A stretch of 64,000 bases of DNA from the NCBI GenBank assembly GCA_050946115.1, contig JBMNUF010000009.1:1-64000 (forward strand). The letters run 5' to 3'. The translations under genes and the position numbers were made by a program. Below, piece by piece: positions 53,121 to 62,096 of this stretch. The notes under the pieces were generated by a model that saw only the letters and a program-made list of their open reading frames with translations, was not told where the DNA came from and made no database searches. How positions within the stretch are numbered: position 1 is the first letter of the stretch; the number at the start of each line of letters is the position of its first letter. The stretch is from CAYFRC01 sp050946115 (GTDB lineage Bacteria > Bacillota > Clostridia > Christensenellales > Aristaeellaceae).

Positions 53121-53870
53121 ATGACCCTCGGCGAATTTTTCCGCGAGAATCCAAAGGTCGCGCTCGCGTTCTCTGGCGGCGTAGATTCCGCGTACCTGCT
53201 CTACGCCGCAATCGAACACGGCGCGGATGTGCGCGCCTACTATGTCAAATCCGCCTTTCAGCCGCGGTTTGAGCTGGAGGACGCGCGGAAACTTGCGGCG
53301 CAGCTGAACGCCGATTTCGCAGTGCTCGACGCAGATGTGCTCAATTGCCCGCAGATCGCGGAAAACCCGCCGGATCGCTGCTATCACTGCAAAAAGCTGC
53401 TCTTTCAGAAGATTGCCGATCGGGCGACCAAGGACGGCTATGCGACGATCCTCGACGGCACGAACGCCTCTGACGATGCCGAAGACCGCCCCGGCATGCG
53501 GGCGATCCGGGAAATGTCGGTGCGTTCGCCGCTTCGGGAATGCGGGCTGACAAAGGAAGAAATCCGAAGGCGATCCAAAGAAGCGGGGCTTTTCACGTGG
53601 AATAAGCCCGCATACGCCTGCCTCGCCACGCGGATACCGAGCGGGGAGAGTATCACGCGCGAGAAGCTTGCGCGCACGGAGCGCGCGGAGGACTTTCTGT
53701 CCTCGCTCGGCTTTGCGGATTTTCGCGTGCGCAGCGTACAAAACGCTGCGAAGATACAGGTTCCCTCCGCGCAGCTGGTGCGTATTTTGGAAAAGAGAGA
53801 AGATATCCTTCGGGAACTCAAAAGCTATTATGCTTCGGTAACGCTGGATTTGGAGGCAAGGGATGAATAG
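53121..53870 (+). CDS. larE: ATP-dependent sacrificial sulfur transferase LarE
   Basis: Adds sulfur to the nickel-pincer nucleotide precursor after adenylating it. The 249-residue PP-loop protein has SGGVDS at residues 18-23. Cys167 in AYACLATRIPSGE matches the sacrificial cysteine of Lactobacillus LarE; Cys76, Cys87, Cys90 and Cys141 are additional cysteines. The ATG at 53121 fits the family start, although an in-frame ATG exists at 52998. larB overlaps the stop by a few bases. Confidence 0.92.
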   Translation: MTLGEFFRENPKVALAFSGGVDSAYLLYAAIEHGADVRAYYVKSAFQPRFELEDARKLAAQLNADFAVLDADVLNCPQIAENPPDRCYHCKKLLFQKIADRATKDGYATILDGTNASDDAEDRPGMRAIREMSVRSPLRECGLTKEEIRRRSKEAGLFTWNKPAYACLATRIPSGESITREKLARTERAEDFLSSLGFADFRVRSVQNAAKIQVPSAQLVRILEKREDILRELKSYYASVTLDLEARDE

Positions 53871-54615
53871 CATCAGGGAGATTTTGGAGGGCGTTCAAAG
53901 CGGCGCGTGTTCCGTGGAAGATGCCATATTGAAGCTCAAAACCGCGCCGTTTGAAGACATCGGGTTTGCCAAGGTGGATCTGCACAGGCGGCTTCGGCAG
54001 GGTGCTGCAGAGGTCATCTTCGGCGCGGGGAAGACGCCGGAGCAGATCGTCGCCATCGCCGAAACCATGCTGAGGAACGGACAGGGCGCCATCCTCATCA
54101 CGAGGCTCGCGCGGGAATCGGCGGACGCTGTCGGAAAACAGCTTGCGCTCGATTATCATACGGATGCGAAGGTCGGAATCATCGGCAAAATGCCCAAGCC
54201 CGACGGGCTCGGAAAGATCGTCGTTGCGACGGGCGGCACGAGCGACATCCCCGTGGCGGAGGAGGCAGCACTCACCGCCGAGATTCTGGGGAACGAGGTC
54301 GTGCAGCTGTACGACGTGGGCGTCGCGGGATTGCACCGCCTGCTCGCGCATTTGGACGAGATCATGCGCGCGAGCGTCATCATCGCCATCGCGGGCATGG
54401 AGGGCGCGCTCGCAAGCGTCATCGGCGGGCTCGCCGACTGCCCCGTGATCGCCGTGCCCACCAGCGTCGGGTACGGAGCCTCCTTTCAGGGGCTTTCCGC
54501 GCTGCTTTCGATGCTCAACTCCTGTTCGAGTGGCGTATCCGTCGTAAACATCGACAACGGCTTCGGCGCGGGCTTTTTGGCGCATCGAATCAATCATATG
54601 GGGGTAAGAACATGA
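53863..54615 (+). CDS. larB: Nickel-pincer cofactor biosynthesis protein LarB
   Basis: Carboxylates and hydrolyses nicotinic acid adenine dinucleotide in the first step of pincer cofactor synthesis. The 250-residue protein has the C-terminal PurE/AIR-carboxylase-like domain, with VVATGGTSDIPVAEEAALTA and VIAVPTSVGYGASFQGLSAL. GGAGG precedes the ATG. It overlaps larE at its start and larC at its end (ATGA), so the three are translationally coupled. Confidence 0.95.
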   Translation: MNSIREILEGVQSGACSVEDAILKLKTAPFEDIGFAKVDLHRRLRQGAAEVIFGAGKTPEQIVAIAETMLRNGQGAILITRLARESADAVGKQLALDYHTDAKVGIIGKMPKPDGLGKIVVATGGTSDIPVAEEAALTAEILGNEVVQLYDVGVAGLHRLLAHLDEIMRASVIIAIAGMEGALASVIGGLADCPVIAVPTSVGYGASFQGLSALLSMLNSCSSGVSVVNIDNGFGAGFLAHRINHMGVRT

Positions 54616-55913
54616 AGACATTGTATATCGAGTGCGGGATGGGCGCGGCGGGCGACATGCTGACCGCTGCCTTATTGGAGCTGCTCCCAGATCGGGACGG
54701 CTTCATCAGAGAAATGAACGAACTCGGCATTCCGAATGTCCGCATCGAAAGAGAAGCATCGACGAAGTGCGGCATTTGCGGCACGCACATACGGGTGACG
54801 GTGGGCGGCGTCGAGGAAAACGAAGATATGCACGATCATCACCATGACCATCACCACGACAACCATCATGATCATGACCACGACAACCATCACGACCATG
54901 ACCACAATCATGACCATGACCACGAGCATAGCCACGACCACGGGCATGCGCACTCCCACAACGGGATGCGCGAGATCGAGCACATCGTCGAAGGCTTGAA
55001 GCTTTCCGCGAAAGTGCGCGAAGACGTGCTCGCCGTGTACACACTCATCGCCGAGGCGGAAAGCCGCGCCCACGGCGTACCCGTTTCAGAGATTCACTTT
55101 CACGAGGTCGGCGCGATGGATGCCATCGCGGATATCTCCGCCGTCTGCCTGCTGATGGAAAAGCTCGCGCCCGAGCAGGTGATCGTGTCCCCCATCCACG
55201 TGGGCAGCGGGCACGTGAAATGCGCCCACGGCATATTGCCCGTCCCCGCGCCCGCCACGGCGTACATCCTGAGGGATGTGCCGATCTACGGCGGGGGCAT
55301 CAGGGGCGAACTGTGCACGCCCACGGGCGCCGCGCTTCTGAAGCATTTTGCGACCTCCTTCGGCGAGATGCCGATCATGAAAGTCGCCGCCATCGGCTAC
55401 GGCATGGGAAAAAAGGACTTCGAAGCCGCCAACTGCGTGCGCGCCATGCTGGGCGAAACGGCGGACGCGCGGGACACGGTGTACGACCTCAGCTGCAACG
55501 TGGACGACATGACCGCGGAGGAGATCGGCTTTGCAACAGAGCGCCTGTTCGAGGCGGGCGCGCTGGAGGTGTTCACGGTGCCTGCGGGCATGAAGAAATC
55601 GCGCCCCGGCGTGCTGCTGCACGTCCTGTGCCGAGAGAGCGATCGGGAACAGATCGTGCGCGCGATTTTTACGCATTCCGCCACCATCGGCATCCGCGAA
55701 ACGACGCACCGCCGCTACGTGCTCGACCGCACCGTCACCGCCGTATCGACGCCCTACGGAGACGTCCGCCGCAAGGATTCTGTGGGCTACGGCATGACCC
55801 GCTCAAAATACGAGTACGATGACCTCGCGCGCATCGCTTGCGACAGAGGAATTTCGATTCGCGATGCGGAAAGGGCGGTTCAGGCATGCGACGCGACGGC
55901 GGATCACACCTGA
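54612..55913 (+). CDS. larC: Nickel insertion protein LarC, single full-length frame with a His-rich segment
   Basis: CTP-dependent cyclometallase that inserts nickel into the pincer nucleotide. The 433-residue protein carries the N-terminal domain (GAAGDMLTAALLEL), a segment of 24 histidines within residues 74-116, and the C-terminal domain (SCNVDDMTAEEIGFATERLF). In Lactobacillus the gene is split and made by programmed frameshifting; here it is one uninterrupted frame. The His-rich insert likely binds or stores nickel. The gene overlaps larB by four bases. Confidence 0.95.
   Translation: MKTLYIECGMGAAGDMLTAALLELLPDRDGFIREMNELGIPNVRIEREASTKCGICGTHIRVTVGGVEENEDMHDHHHDHHHDNHHDHDHDNHHDHDHNHDHDHEHSHDHGHAHSHNGMREIEHIVEGLKLSAKVREDVLAVYTLIAEAESRAHGVPVSEIHFHEVGAMDAIADISAVCLLMEKLAPEQVIVSPIHVGSGHVKCAHGILPVPAPATAYILRDVPIYGGGIRGELCTPTGAALLKHFATSFGEMPIMKVAAIGYGMGKKDFEAANCVRAMLGETADARDTVYDLSCNVDDMTAEEIGFATERLFEAGALEVFTVPAGMKKSRPGVLLHVLCRESDREQIVRAIFTHSATIGIRETTHRRYVLDRTVTAVSTPYGDVRRKDSVGYGMTRSKYEYDDLARIACDRGISIRDAERAVQACDATADHT
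54831..54959 (+). repeat. Low-complexity His/Asp-coding repeat inside larC
   Basis: About 130 bases of imperfect repeats of CATGACCAC-type units, coding for 24 His residues among 43. The repeats are in frame and variable, so they probably change in length by slippage. Confidence 0.85.
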
Positions 55914-55928
55914 AAGGACGGCACTTCT

Positions 55929-56612
55929 TTGAGCGATCGGGATAAACATGCGGCATATGCTTCCCCCGCCGCGCGGCACGACGCGCACGCGGAGCAGGCG
56001 GGCATGACGAAGGATGCGGTCAGGGAGTTTTTTGACCGTTTGGCACCGCAATGGGACGAAAATCTCGAGGTGAACGACGCCAAAATCAATACTATTCTGG
56101 ACGCGGCTGGCATCGCATCCGGCGTGCGGGTACTTGACGTCGCCTGCGGCACGGGCGTACTGTTTCCGTTTTACATGAGCCGCGGTGTGGCGCACGTCAC
56201 GGCTGTAGACATCTCCCCCGAGATGGTGCGCATCGCACGGCAGAAGACAGGCGATTCGCGCTTTCGGATTCTCTGCGCGGACATCGAGGAGCTGCCCGCT
56301 GCGGGGGAATACGATTGCTGCGTCGTATACAACGCCTTCCCGCATTTTCCGGAGCCGAAGCATTTGGTCGAAAGGCTGGCGGCGCACCTGAAGCCTGGCG
56401 GAAGGCTGACGATCGCGCACGGCATGAGCATCGAAGCGCTAAACAAACGCCATTCGGGGAGCGCCTCCAAGGTCTCACGGGGGATGCTAACCGCTTCGGA
56501 CCTCGCGGAGCTGCTCGGCACATGGTTTGCCGTGGACACCGCCGTATCGGACGATGAAAAATACATCGTCTCCGGCAGGCGCATCGCGCAAGAGGAGGGC
56601 TTTACAACATGA
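55929..56612 (+). CDS. Class I SAM-dependent methyltransferase
   Basis: A 227-residue Rossmann methyltransferase. SAM motif I is VRVLDVACGTGVLFPF; the acidic motif II is VTAVDISPEMVRIA. The start is TTG at 55929 with AAAGGA upstream, giving a short His-containing N-terminus; an internal ATG at 56004 would also fit the family. It starts 15 bp after larC and overlaps the permease gene by four bases, so it is embedded in the lar-transporter operon. The acceptor is unknown; a metallophore or cofactor intermediate is possible. Confidence 0.85.
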   Translation: MSDRDKHAAYASPAARHDAHAEQAGMTKDAVREFFDRLAPQWDENLEVNDAKINTILDAAGIASGVRVLDVACGTGVLFPFYMSRGVAHVTAVDISPEMVRIARQKTGDSRFRILCADIEELPAAGEYDCCVVYNAFPHFPEPKHLVERLAAHLKPGGRLTIAHGMSIEALNKRHSGSASKVSRGMLTASDLAELLGTWFAVDTAVSDDEKYIVSGRRIAQEEGFTT

Positions 56613-57652
56613 CGCCGCGCAGGAAAAAACAGGCGATCTTCGCGATGTTTGTGACGGTCGTCGCATTGTCCTTCGTGTGCCTGTTCGTCGGCTCCTCGAA
56701 CATGCCCATTGCGGAGAGCTTTGCGGCGCTCATCGGAAAACGCGACGGCGCAAGTGCAAAAATCATCTGGAACATCCGCATCCCGCGCGTGCTGGCAGCA
56801 ATCCTCGCGGGCGCGGGCCTTTCGGTCTCGGGGCTCGTCATGCAGACGGTGCTCAACAACACCATGGCGTCCCCCTCCACGCTGGGCGTTTCCAACGCGG
56901 CGGTTTTCGGCGCGAACCTTTCGATCATCGCGTTCGCGGGCGGATTTTTGCGCACGGGGCACAACGTTACCAACTATATGGTCGGCGCGAATCCATACGC
57001 CACATCCCTCATGGCGTTTCTGTTCGCCGTCGCCTCTATCCTCATGATTCTGGGGCTGTGCAAGTTCCGATCCTTCTCGCCCAATGTGGTGGTGTTGGCA
57101 GGCATTGCCATGGGCTCCGTCTGGACGGCGGGCACGACGATCCTCCAGTTCTACGCGACGGATGTAGGCTTGTCTGCTGCGGTTATATGGAACTTCGGCG
57201 ATTTGGGGCGCGCGACGTATAGGACGGATCTGATTCTGCTTGCGGTCGTCGCGCCGGGAACCGCATTTTTTCAGTCGATGTCGTGGCGGTACAACGCGCT
57301 GCTCAGCGGCGATGCGGTCGCCAAGACCATGGGCGTACACGTGGACAGGCTGCGGTTCGTTTCGCTCCTGCTCGCCTCGATGATCACGGCGGTGTGCGTA
57401 TCCTTTCTCGGCGTGATCGGATTTGTGGGGATCATCTGCCCGCACGTCGTCAAAAAGATTTGGGGACACGACCATCGGTTCGCGACGCCCGCGTCCGTAT
57501 TGTGCGGCAGCCTGCTTTTGCTCGCTGCAGACACGCTGTCCCGCAGCATGGGCGGGGGCTCCGCGCTGCCCGTAGGCGCGATTACGACGCTCCTCGGTGC
57601 GCCCTTCTTTGTGGCGATCATCTTTTCCAAAGGGGGGCGACGCGAGTGTTAG
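56609..57652 (+). CDS. FecCD-type ABC transporter permease
   Basis: A 347-residue permease with about ten helices, of the family that imports iron chelates, cobalamin and other metal complexes. Typical motifs are IRIPRVLAAILAGAGLSVSGLVMQ and FVGIICPHVVKKIWG. Position beside lar genes suggests nickel or a nickel chelate as cargo, but iron cannot be excluded. It overlaps the methyltransferase and the ATPase genes. Confidence 0.92.
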   Translation: MTPRRKKQAIFAMFVTVVALSFVCLFVGSSNMPIAESFAALIGKRDGASAKIIWNIRIPRVLAAILAGAGLSVSGLVMQTVLNNTMASPSTLGVSNAAVFGANLSIIAFAGGFLRTGHNVTNYMVGANPYATSLMAFLFAVASILMILGLCKFRSFSPNVVVLAGIAMGSVWTAGTTILQFYATDVGLSAAVIWNFGDLGRATYRTDLILLAVVAPGTAFFQSMSWRYNALLSGDAVAKTMGVHVDRLRFVSLLLASMITAVCVSFLGVIGFVGIICPHVVKKIWGHDHRFATPASVLCGSLLLLAADTLSRSMGGGSALPVGAITTLLGAPFFVAIIFSKGGRREC

Positions 57653-58416
57653 AGGTCAACAATCTGTCCTTTCGATACGGGCGGCGCGCCCCGCTCGTGC
57701 TCCGGGATGTGAGCATGGTCTTGCCCTCGGGCGAGATCGGCATCCTCCTCGGGAAGAACGGCTCGGGAAAGACGACGCTCTTTAAGAACATCCTCGGCAT
57801 CCTAAGGCCGCTCGGCGGCTCGATGCGCTTTGACGGGAAGGACCTATTGACGATGCCCAGGCGCGAGCGCGCATCCCTCATCGCCTATGTGCCGCAGGAC
57901 ATCCGCTTCGGCGAACTTTCGGTGTTCGATTCCGTTTTGATGGGGCGCGTTTCCCGATTCGGGCTGAAGGCGGGCGAAGAGGACTATGCCGTCGCACAAA
58001 GAATCCTCGCCGATATGCGGCTCGAAGCGTATGCCGACCGAAATGTGGGGGAGCTCTCCGGCGGCGAGCGCCAAAAGGTCGCGATCGCGCGCGCACTGGC
58101 GCAGGAGCCGAAACTCCTGGTCTTTGACGAACCGACGGGAAACCTGGATATCGCCAACGAACAGCTCATCATCGACGAGGCGAAAAAGCTCGCGAGGGAG
58201 CGCAACATCAGCATTCTGAGCTCGCTGCACGACCTGAACCGCGCGCTGAGCTTCGGCGACAGGTTTTTCTTCATGAAGGACGGCACGATTAAATACTCCG
58301 GCTCGAAGGATATCTTTACCGAAGAAACCATTCGCGATGTTTTTGACAGCAATGTCAGAATCATACACCACGAGGGCGAAAAAATCATTTTAGGAGGAAC
58401 GAGAAATGAGAACTAA
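57646..58416 (+). CDS. ABC transporter ATP-binding protein (FepC-like)
   Basis: A 256-residue ATPase powering the FecCD permease. Walker A is LLGKNGSGKTTL, the signature is LSGGERQKVAIARAL and Walker B is LLVFDEPTGNLD. The start is GTG at 57646, overlapping the permease stop by 7 bases, with GGGGGG upstream. The open frame extends further upstream in the permease gene but without a ribosome site. Confidence 0.93.
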   Translation: MLEVNNLSFRYGRRAPLVLRDVSMVLPSGEIGILLGKNGSGKTTLFKNILGILRPLGGSMRFDGKDLLTMPRRERASLIAYVPQDIRFGELSVFDSVLMGRVSRFGLKAGEEDYAVAQRILADMRLEAYADRNVGELSGGERQKVAIARALAQEPKLLVFDEPTGNLDIANEQLIIDEAKKLARERNISILSSLHDLNRALSFGDRFFFMKDGTIKYSGSKDIFTEETIRDVFDSNVRIIHHEGEKIILGGTRNEN

Positions 58417-59557
58417 GAACCTGTTTGCACTGCTTCTGACCGCCATGATGCTGTTTTCCGCATGCGCTTTCGCGGCGCAGGCGGAGAGTGCGCAAGAGAT
58501 CGTCATAACCGACATGATCGGAAGGGAAGTCTCCGTCATCCCCGGCAGCTATCAGCGCGTCGTCTGCATCGGCGCGGGCGCGCTGCGTATGTACTGCTAT
58601 GTGGGCGATGTGAACCTGCTCTGCGGCGTCGAGGACATCGACAACACATCCCTTTCCGAGCGCCCGAAGATGTTTGACGGCACGGCGCGCCCGTATCTGA
58701 TCGCCTATGAAGACGTGTTCGCACAGCTCCCCTCCTGCGGCGTCGGCGGCCCCGCCGCGCAGACCGCGGAGGCGGAGAAGATCCTCTCCTGCGATCCCGA
58801 CATCGTGATCTCGGAATATGAGGACGTCGAGAAGGGGAACGCGCTTCAGGAGCAGCTGGGCGTCCCGGTCATCACGCTGAAATCGGGCCCCGACGGCGTT
58901 TTTGACGAGGCGTTCGCAGGCTCCATGGCACTACTCGGCACAATCTTCGGAAGCGAGGAAAAGGCGGATGCGCTGGTTTCCTTTATCGCTGCCGAACGGG
59001 ACGAGATTTCGCAGAGAACTTCCGCGATCGAGGATGCGTCCAAGCCCGCCGTGTATATCTGCGGTCTCGGCAACTGGGGCACGACCAACCACCTGATGAC
59101 CGCGCAGAACTACGCCCCCTTTGCCGTCGCCAACATCAAAAACGCGGTGACGGACCTCACGATGCCCGGCGTTCAGCCCATCGAGGAGGAGAAGTTCGTC
59201 GCAATCGGCGAGGACATGGACATCATGATCATCGACGCGGCGGCGGTAAAGAACATACAGCCCCTCTATCAGGAAAACAGTGCCATGTTTGACACCTGCA
59301 AGGCGTGGCGGGACGGCGAGGTCTACCTGCAGATGGCGTTTAACGCCTACTACACGAACTACGAAACCGCGCTGATCAACACGTGGTTCATCGCAAAGAC
59401 GGCGTATCCCGATGCCTTTACAGATATCGACATCGCCGCAAAGACCGATGAGATCACCGGCGTATTCCTCGGCAGGGAGCTGTCGGAGGAGATATTTGCC
59501 TATCCCCACAGCTTCGGCGGGTATCAGAAAATCGATACGGCGACGTTCTTCAATTAA
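58406..59557 (+). CDS. Metal-complex ABC transporter substrate-binding protein
   Basis: A 383-residue exported binding protein of the FecB/BtuF-like class III type. The signal region MRTKNLFALLLTAMMLFSAC could be a weak lipobox or a normal signal. The mature part starts with ITDMIGREVSVIPGSYQRVV, the usual start of this family. The gene overlaps the ATPase by 11 bases and ends the operon at a terminator. Ligand is predicted to be nickel or a nickel or iron chelate. Confidence 0.85.
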   Translation: MRTKNLFALLLTAMMLFSACAFAAQAESAQEIVITDMIGREVSVIPGSYQRVVCIGAGALRMYCYVGDVNLLCGVEDIDNTSLSERPKMFDGTARPYLIAYEDVFAQLPSCGVGGPAAQTAEAEKILSCDPDIVISEYEDVEKGNALQEQLGVPVITLKSGPDGVFDEAFAGSMALLGTIFGSEEKADALVSFIAAERDEISQRTSAIEDASKPAVYICGLGNWGTTNHLMTAQNYAPFAVANIKNAVTDLTMPGVQPIEEEKFVAIGEDMDIMIIDAAAVKNIQPLYQENSAMFDTCKAWRDGEVYLQMAFNAYYTNYETALINTWFIAKTAYPDAFTDIDIAAKTDEITGVFLGRELSEEIFAYPHSFGGYQKIDTATFFN

Positions 59558-59574
59558 AAGCATACCGCATACGC

Positions 59575-59614
59575 GATCCGCATCCGATCTCGCCCGTTCG
59601 GATGCGGATCTTTT
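59575..59614 (+). terminator. Rho-independent terminator of the lar-transporter operon
   Basis: GATCCGCATCCG and CGGATGCGGATC form a perfect 12-bp stem followed by TTTT. Confidence 0.9.
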
Positions 59615-59688
59615 GCCGCGATTCGAAGGCGATCCCCCTGTGTCGCGTCTGTAATCGAAAGGTCAACGATATTTTTTACACGCGCGCA

Positions 59689-59717
59689 TTGACCGCACGC
59701 GGAATGTATGCTATAAT
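59689..59717 (+). promoter_or_regulatory. Sigma-A promoter of the corrinoid importer operon
   Basis: TTGACC (59689-59694), a 17-bp spacer and TATAAT (59712-59717), just upstream of the cobalamin riboswitch. Confidence 0.88.
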
Positions 59718-59740
59718 GAAAACCGCAAACGAACAGCGTG

Positions 59741-59903
59741 CGTATCTGCGCGAAAGCGCCGCCCCGTTACAGGGGCGAAGGGAACCGGGTGGGAATCCCG
59801 GACGATCCCAGTCACCGTGAAGCGGACGAAAGGGCAATAGAGTCACTGCGAGAGCGGGAAGGCGCCCCGGTAGGATGATGCAAAGTCGGGAGACCTGGAT
59901 ACG
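59741..59903 (+). ncRNA. Cobalamin riboswitch
   Basis: Closing stem CGTATC (59741-59746) pairs with GATACG (59898-59903). Conserved boxes are present in order: GGGAACCGGGTGGGAATCCC, GATCCCAGTCACCGTGA, GAGAGCGGGAAGG and the B12-box-like AAGTCGGGAGACCTGG. Together with promoter and terminators it explains most of the 59558-60054 intergenic stretch. It should reduce transporter expression when adenosyl- or methylcobalamin is plentiful. Confidence 0.95.
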
Positions 59904-59984
59904 ATTTGCGCTTATATCGAGCATCGCTCCTGGGAAGGGGATGTCCGAAAGGGATAGCTTTGCTATGCTCTTTTGCCGTTCCTC

Positions 59985-60003
59985 GCGAGGGGAACGGCTT
60001 TTT
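59985..60003 (+). terminator. Riboswitch expression-platform terminator
   Basis: GCCGTTCC and GGAACGGC form a stem followed by TTTTT, between the cobalamin aptamer and the first gene. A small GATAGC/GCTATG hairpin lies just upstream and may belong to the switching platform. Confidence 0.85.
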
Positions 60004-60054
60004 CCTCCGAATCGCCGTTCGTTTGTAATATATCGAAGAGGAGAGGAACCCACC

Positions 60055-60969
60055 ATGAAGACCCGAAGACTCATTCCCCTGTTGCTCTGCATCCTGCTGC
60101 TCTGCCCCGCACTCGCGCTTACCGAAGGCGGCGTAACCGTCACCGACATGACAGGGCGCGAGATAACGCTGACCGAGCCCGCCACGCGCATCGTGGCGCT
60201 GACGCCCTCCGATTGCGAGATTCTCTACGCCATCGGCGCGGGGGATGCGCTCGTCGGCCGCGGCACCTATTGTGACTATCCCGCCGAGGTCATGGACGTC
60301 CCCGCCGTGCAGTCCGGGTACGAAACGAACCTCGAGCAGATCATCGCGCTCAAGCCGCAGGTGCTCCTCATGAGCACGATGGCGCAAACCGAGGAGCAGG
60401 TTGCGGCGCTCACCGAAGCGGGCATCGCGGTCGTCGTCTCCGACGCAGACGATATCGAAGGCGTCTATACCGCCATTTCCATGATCGGAACGCTCATGGG
60501 CAAGGACGCGGAGGCCGCAGATGTCATAGACTCCATGAAGCAGACGTTTGAAGGCATCGCGCAAAACGCGCCTTCCGGCTGCTCCGAAACCGTGTATTTC
60601 GAGGTTTCCCCGCTGCAGTACGGGCTGTGGACGGCAGGAAGCGGCACGTTCATGAACGAGGTCACCGAGATGATAGGGCTGACCAACTGTTTTTCGGACG
60701 TCGAAGGCTGGGCGGAGGTCTCCGAAGAGCAGGTGCTCGAGCGCAACCCGGACTATATCGTCACCATTTCCATGTACTTCGGTGAAGGCCCGACGCCGGA
60801 AGAGGAGATTCTCGCCCGCACCGGCTGGGAGAACGTCACCGCCGTGAAGAACGGGGCGATCCTGAACCTCACGGGCAACGAACTGTCCCGCCCCGGCCCG
60901 CGCCTCGCGGACGGCGCGCGGATGCTGTTCGATTTCGTATTCGGCGCGGCAGCGGACGACGCCGCATAG
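60055..60969 (+). CDS. btuF: Corrinoid ABC transporter substrate-binding protein (BtuF-like)
   Basis: A 304-residue exported protein with a signal peptide (MKTRRLIPLLLCILLLCPAL, cleavage near ALA). The mature part has VTVTDMTGREITLTEPATRI and YCDYPAEVMDVPAVQSGYE, typical for cobalamin or heme-type binding proteins. The cobalamin riboswitch upstream makes corrinoid the likely ligand. GAGGAGAGG lies ahead of the ATG. It leads a BtuFCD-type operon. Confidence 0.88.
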   Translation: MKTRRLIPLLLCILLLCPALALTEGGVTVTDMTGREITLTEPATRIVALTPSDCEILYAIGAGDALVGRGTYCDYPAEVMDVPAVQSGYETNLEQIIALKPQVLLMSTMAQTEEQVAALTEAGIAVVVSDADDIEGVYTAISMIGTLMGKDAEAADVIDSMKQTFEGIAQNAPSGCSETVYFEVSPLQYGLWTAGSGTFMNEVTEMIGLTNCFSDVEGWAEVSEEQVLERNPDYIVTISMYFGEGPTPEEEILARTGWENVTAVKNGAILNLTGNELSRPGPRLADGARMLFDFVFGAAADDAA

Positions 60970-60988
60970 GCGCGAACGCGGTCTCGCA

Positions 60989-61020
60989 GGGACGGGGGGA
61001 TCCTCCCCCGTCCCTTATTT
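60989..61020 (+). promoter_or_regulatory. Intercistronic hairpin between btuF and btuC
   Basis: GGGACGGGGG and CCCCCGTCCC form a perfect ten-base stem followed by TTATTT. A weak U-tract suggests partial termination or mRNA protection, which would keep binding protein more abundant than the membrane proteins. Confidence 0.65.
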
Positions 61021-61058
61021 GAAGGCGGCTGCAATGGCTGCTAAAGGAGTTGGAAACC

Positions 61059-62096
61059 GTGCAAAAACGCGAAGGCTTTGGCCCCATCGGATATGCGGTG
61101 TTTTTCGGCGCGACGCTTTTTGTGCTGCTGCTGTGCGTATCCGTGGGCAGCGTGTACGTGCCGCTCGGCGACACGCTGGCGGTGATCGTACACACGATTT
61201 TGCAAAAGCCCGTGCCCGAAAGCGTGCATCTCCCCGCAATCATCGCATCGGTGCGGCTGCCGCGCGTGCTCTCGGTGGCGCTCGTCGGCGCGTCGCTGTC
61301 CGTATGCGGCGGGGCGATGCAGGGGCTCTTGAAAAACCCGCTCGCGGACGGCTCCACGCTCGGCGTATCCAGCGGCGCGAGCCTCGGCGCGGTGATCGCG
61401 ATCGCCTTCGGCATCGCGATCCCGTCGCTTCCGTTTGCGGGAACGATGATCATGGCGATCCTCTTCGCGTTCGGCTCGCTCGTCATCATATTGTCCTTGG
61501 CGTACAGGCTGGACTATTCGCTGTCCACGAACACGATTATCTTAATCGGCGTGATTTTTTCGATGTTCGCATCGTCCGTCATGAGCCTCGTCATCGCCTT
61601 CGCGCCCGACAGGGTGCAGCACATCACCTTTTGGACGATGGGCAGCCTTTCGGGGAGCAGCTACCGAAACGCGCTCACGCTTTTGATCGCGCTTCTCGCC
61701 TGCGGCGGCGCAATCTACCTGCACGCGGGCGAACTGAACGCTTTTGCCGTCGGTGAGGACAACGCCCGCCACGTGGGCGTGAACGTGCGGCGCGTGAAGC
61801 TGGTTATCCTGATTGCATCTTCCGTATTGATCGGCGTTTGCGTATCCATCGGCGGGACGATCGGGTTTGTGGGGCTGGTCACGCCGCACATCGCGCGCAT
61901 GATTGCAGGGCCCAACCACAAGCGTTTGCTCCCCGCATGTACGTTCGGCGGCGCGATGTTTTTGATGCTTTGCGACCTCGCCTCGCGGGTTCTGCTCAAC
62001 CCCGTGGAACTTCCGATAGGCGTGGTAACGTCTCTCATCGGTGCGATGCTGTTCGTGTACATTTTTTATACGACGCGGAGGAAGGGCTATGCTTGA
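61059..62096 (+). CDS. btuC: Corrinoid ABC transporter permease (BtuC-like)
   Basis: A 345-residue FecCD/BtuC permease with about ten helices. Characteristic parts are VRLPRVLSVALVGASLSVCG and FVGLVTPHIARMIAGP. I chose GTG at 61059 because AAGGAG is nine bases upstream; a TTG at 61050 touches that site. Assignment to corrinoid rests on the riboswitch. Confidence 0.88.
   Translation: MQKREGFGPIGYAVFFGATLFVLLLCVSVGSVYVPLGDTLAVIVHTILQKPVPESVHLPAIIASVRLPRVLSVALVGASLSVCGGAMQGLLKNPLADGSTLGVSSGASLGAVIAIAFGIAIPSLPFAGTMIMAILFAFGSLVIILSLAYRLDYSLSTNTIILIGVIFSMFASSVMSLVIAFAPDRVQHITFWTMGSLSGSSYRNALTLLIALLACGGAIYLHAGELNAFAVGEDNARHVGVNVRRVKLVILIASSVLIGVCVSIGGTIGFVGLVTPHIARMIAGPNHKRLLPACTFGGAMFLMLCDLASRVLLNPVELPIGVVTSLIGAMLFVYIFYTTRRKGYA

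Noticed and set aside
54831..54959. CRISPR-like or intergenic tandem repeat
   Set aside because: The repeat is in frame, has no spacers and codes for a His/Asp tract of LarC.
54612..55913. Programmed frameshift in larC, as in Lactobacillus
   Set aside because: Both domains are already in one continuous frame, so no frameshift is needed.
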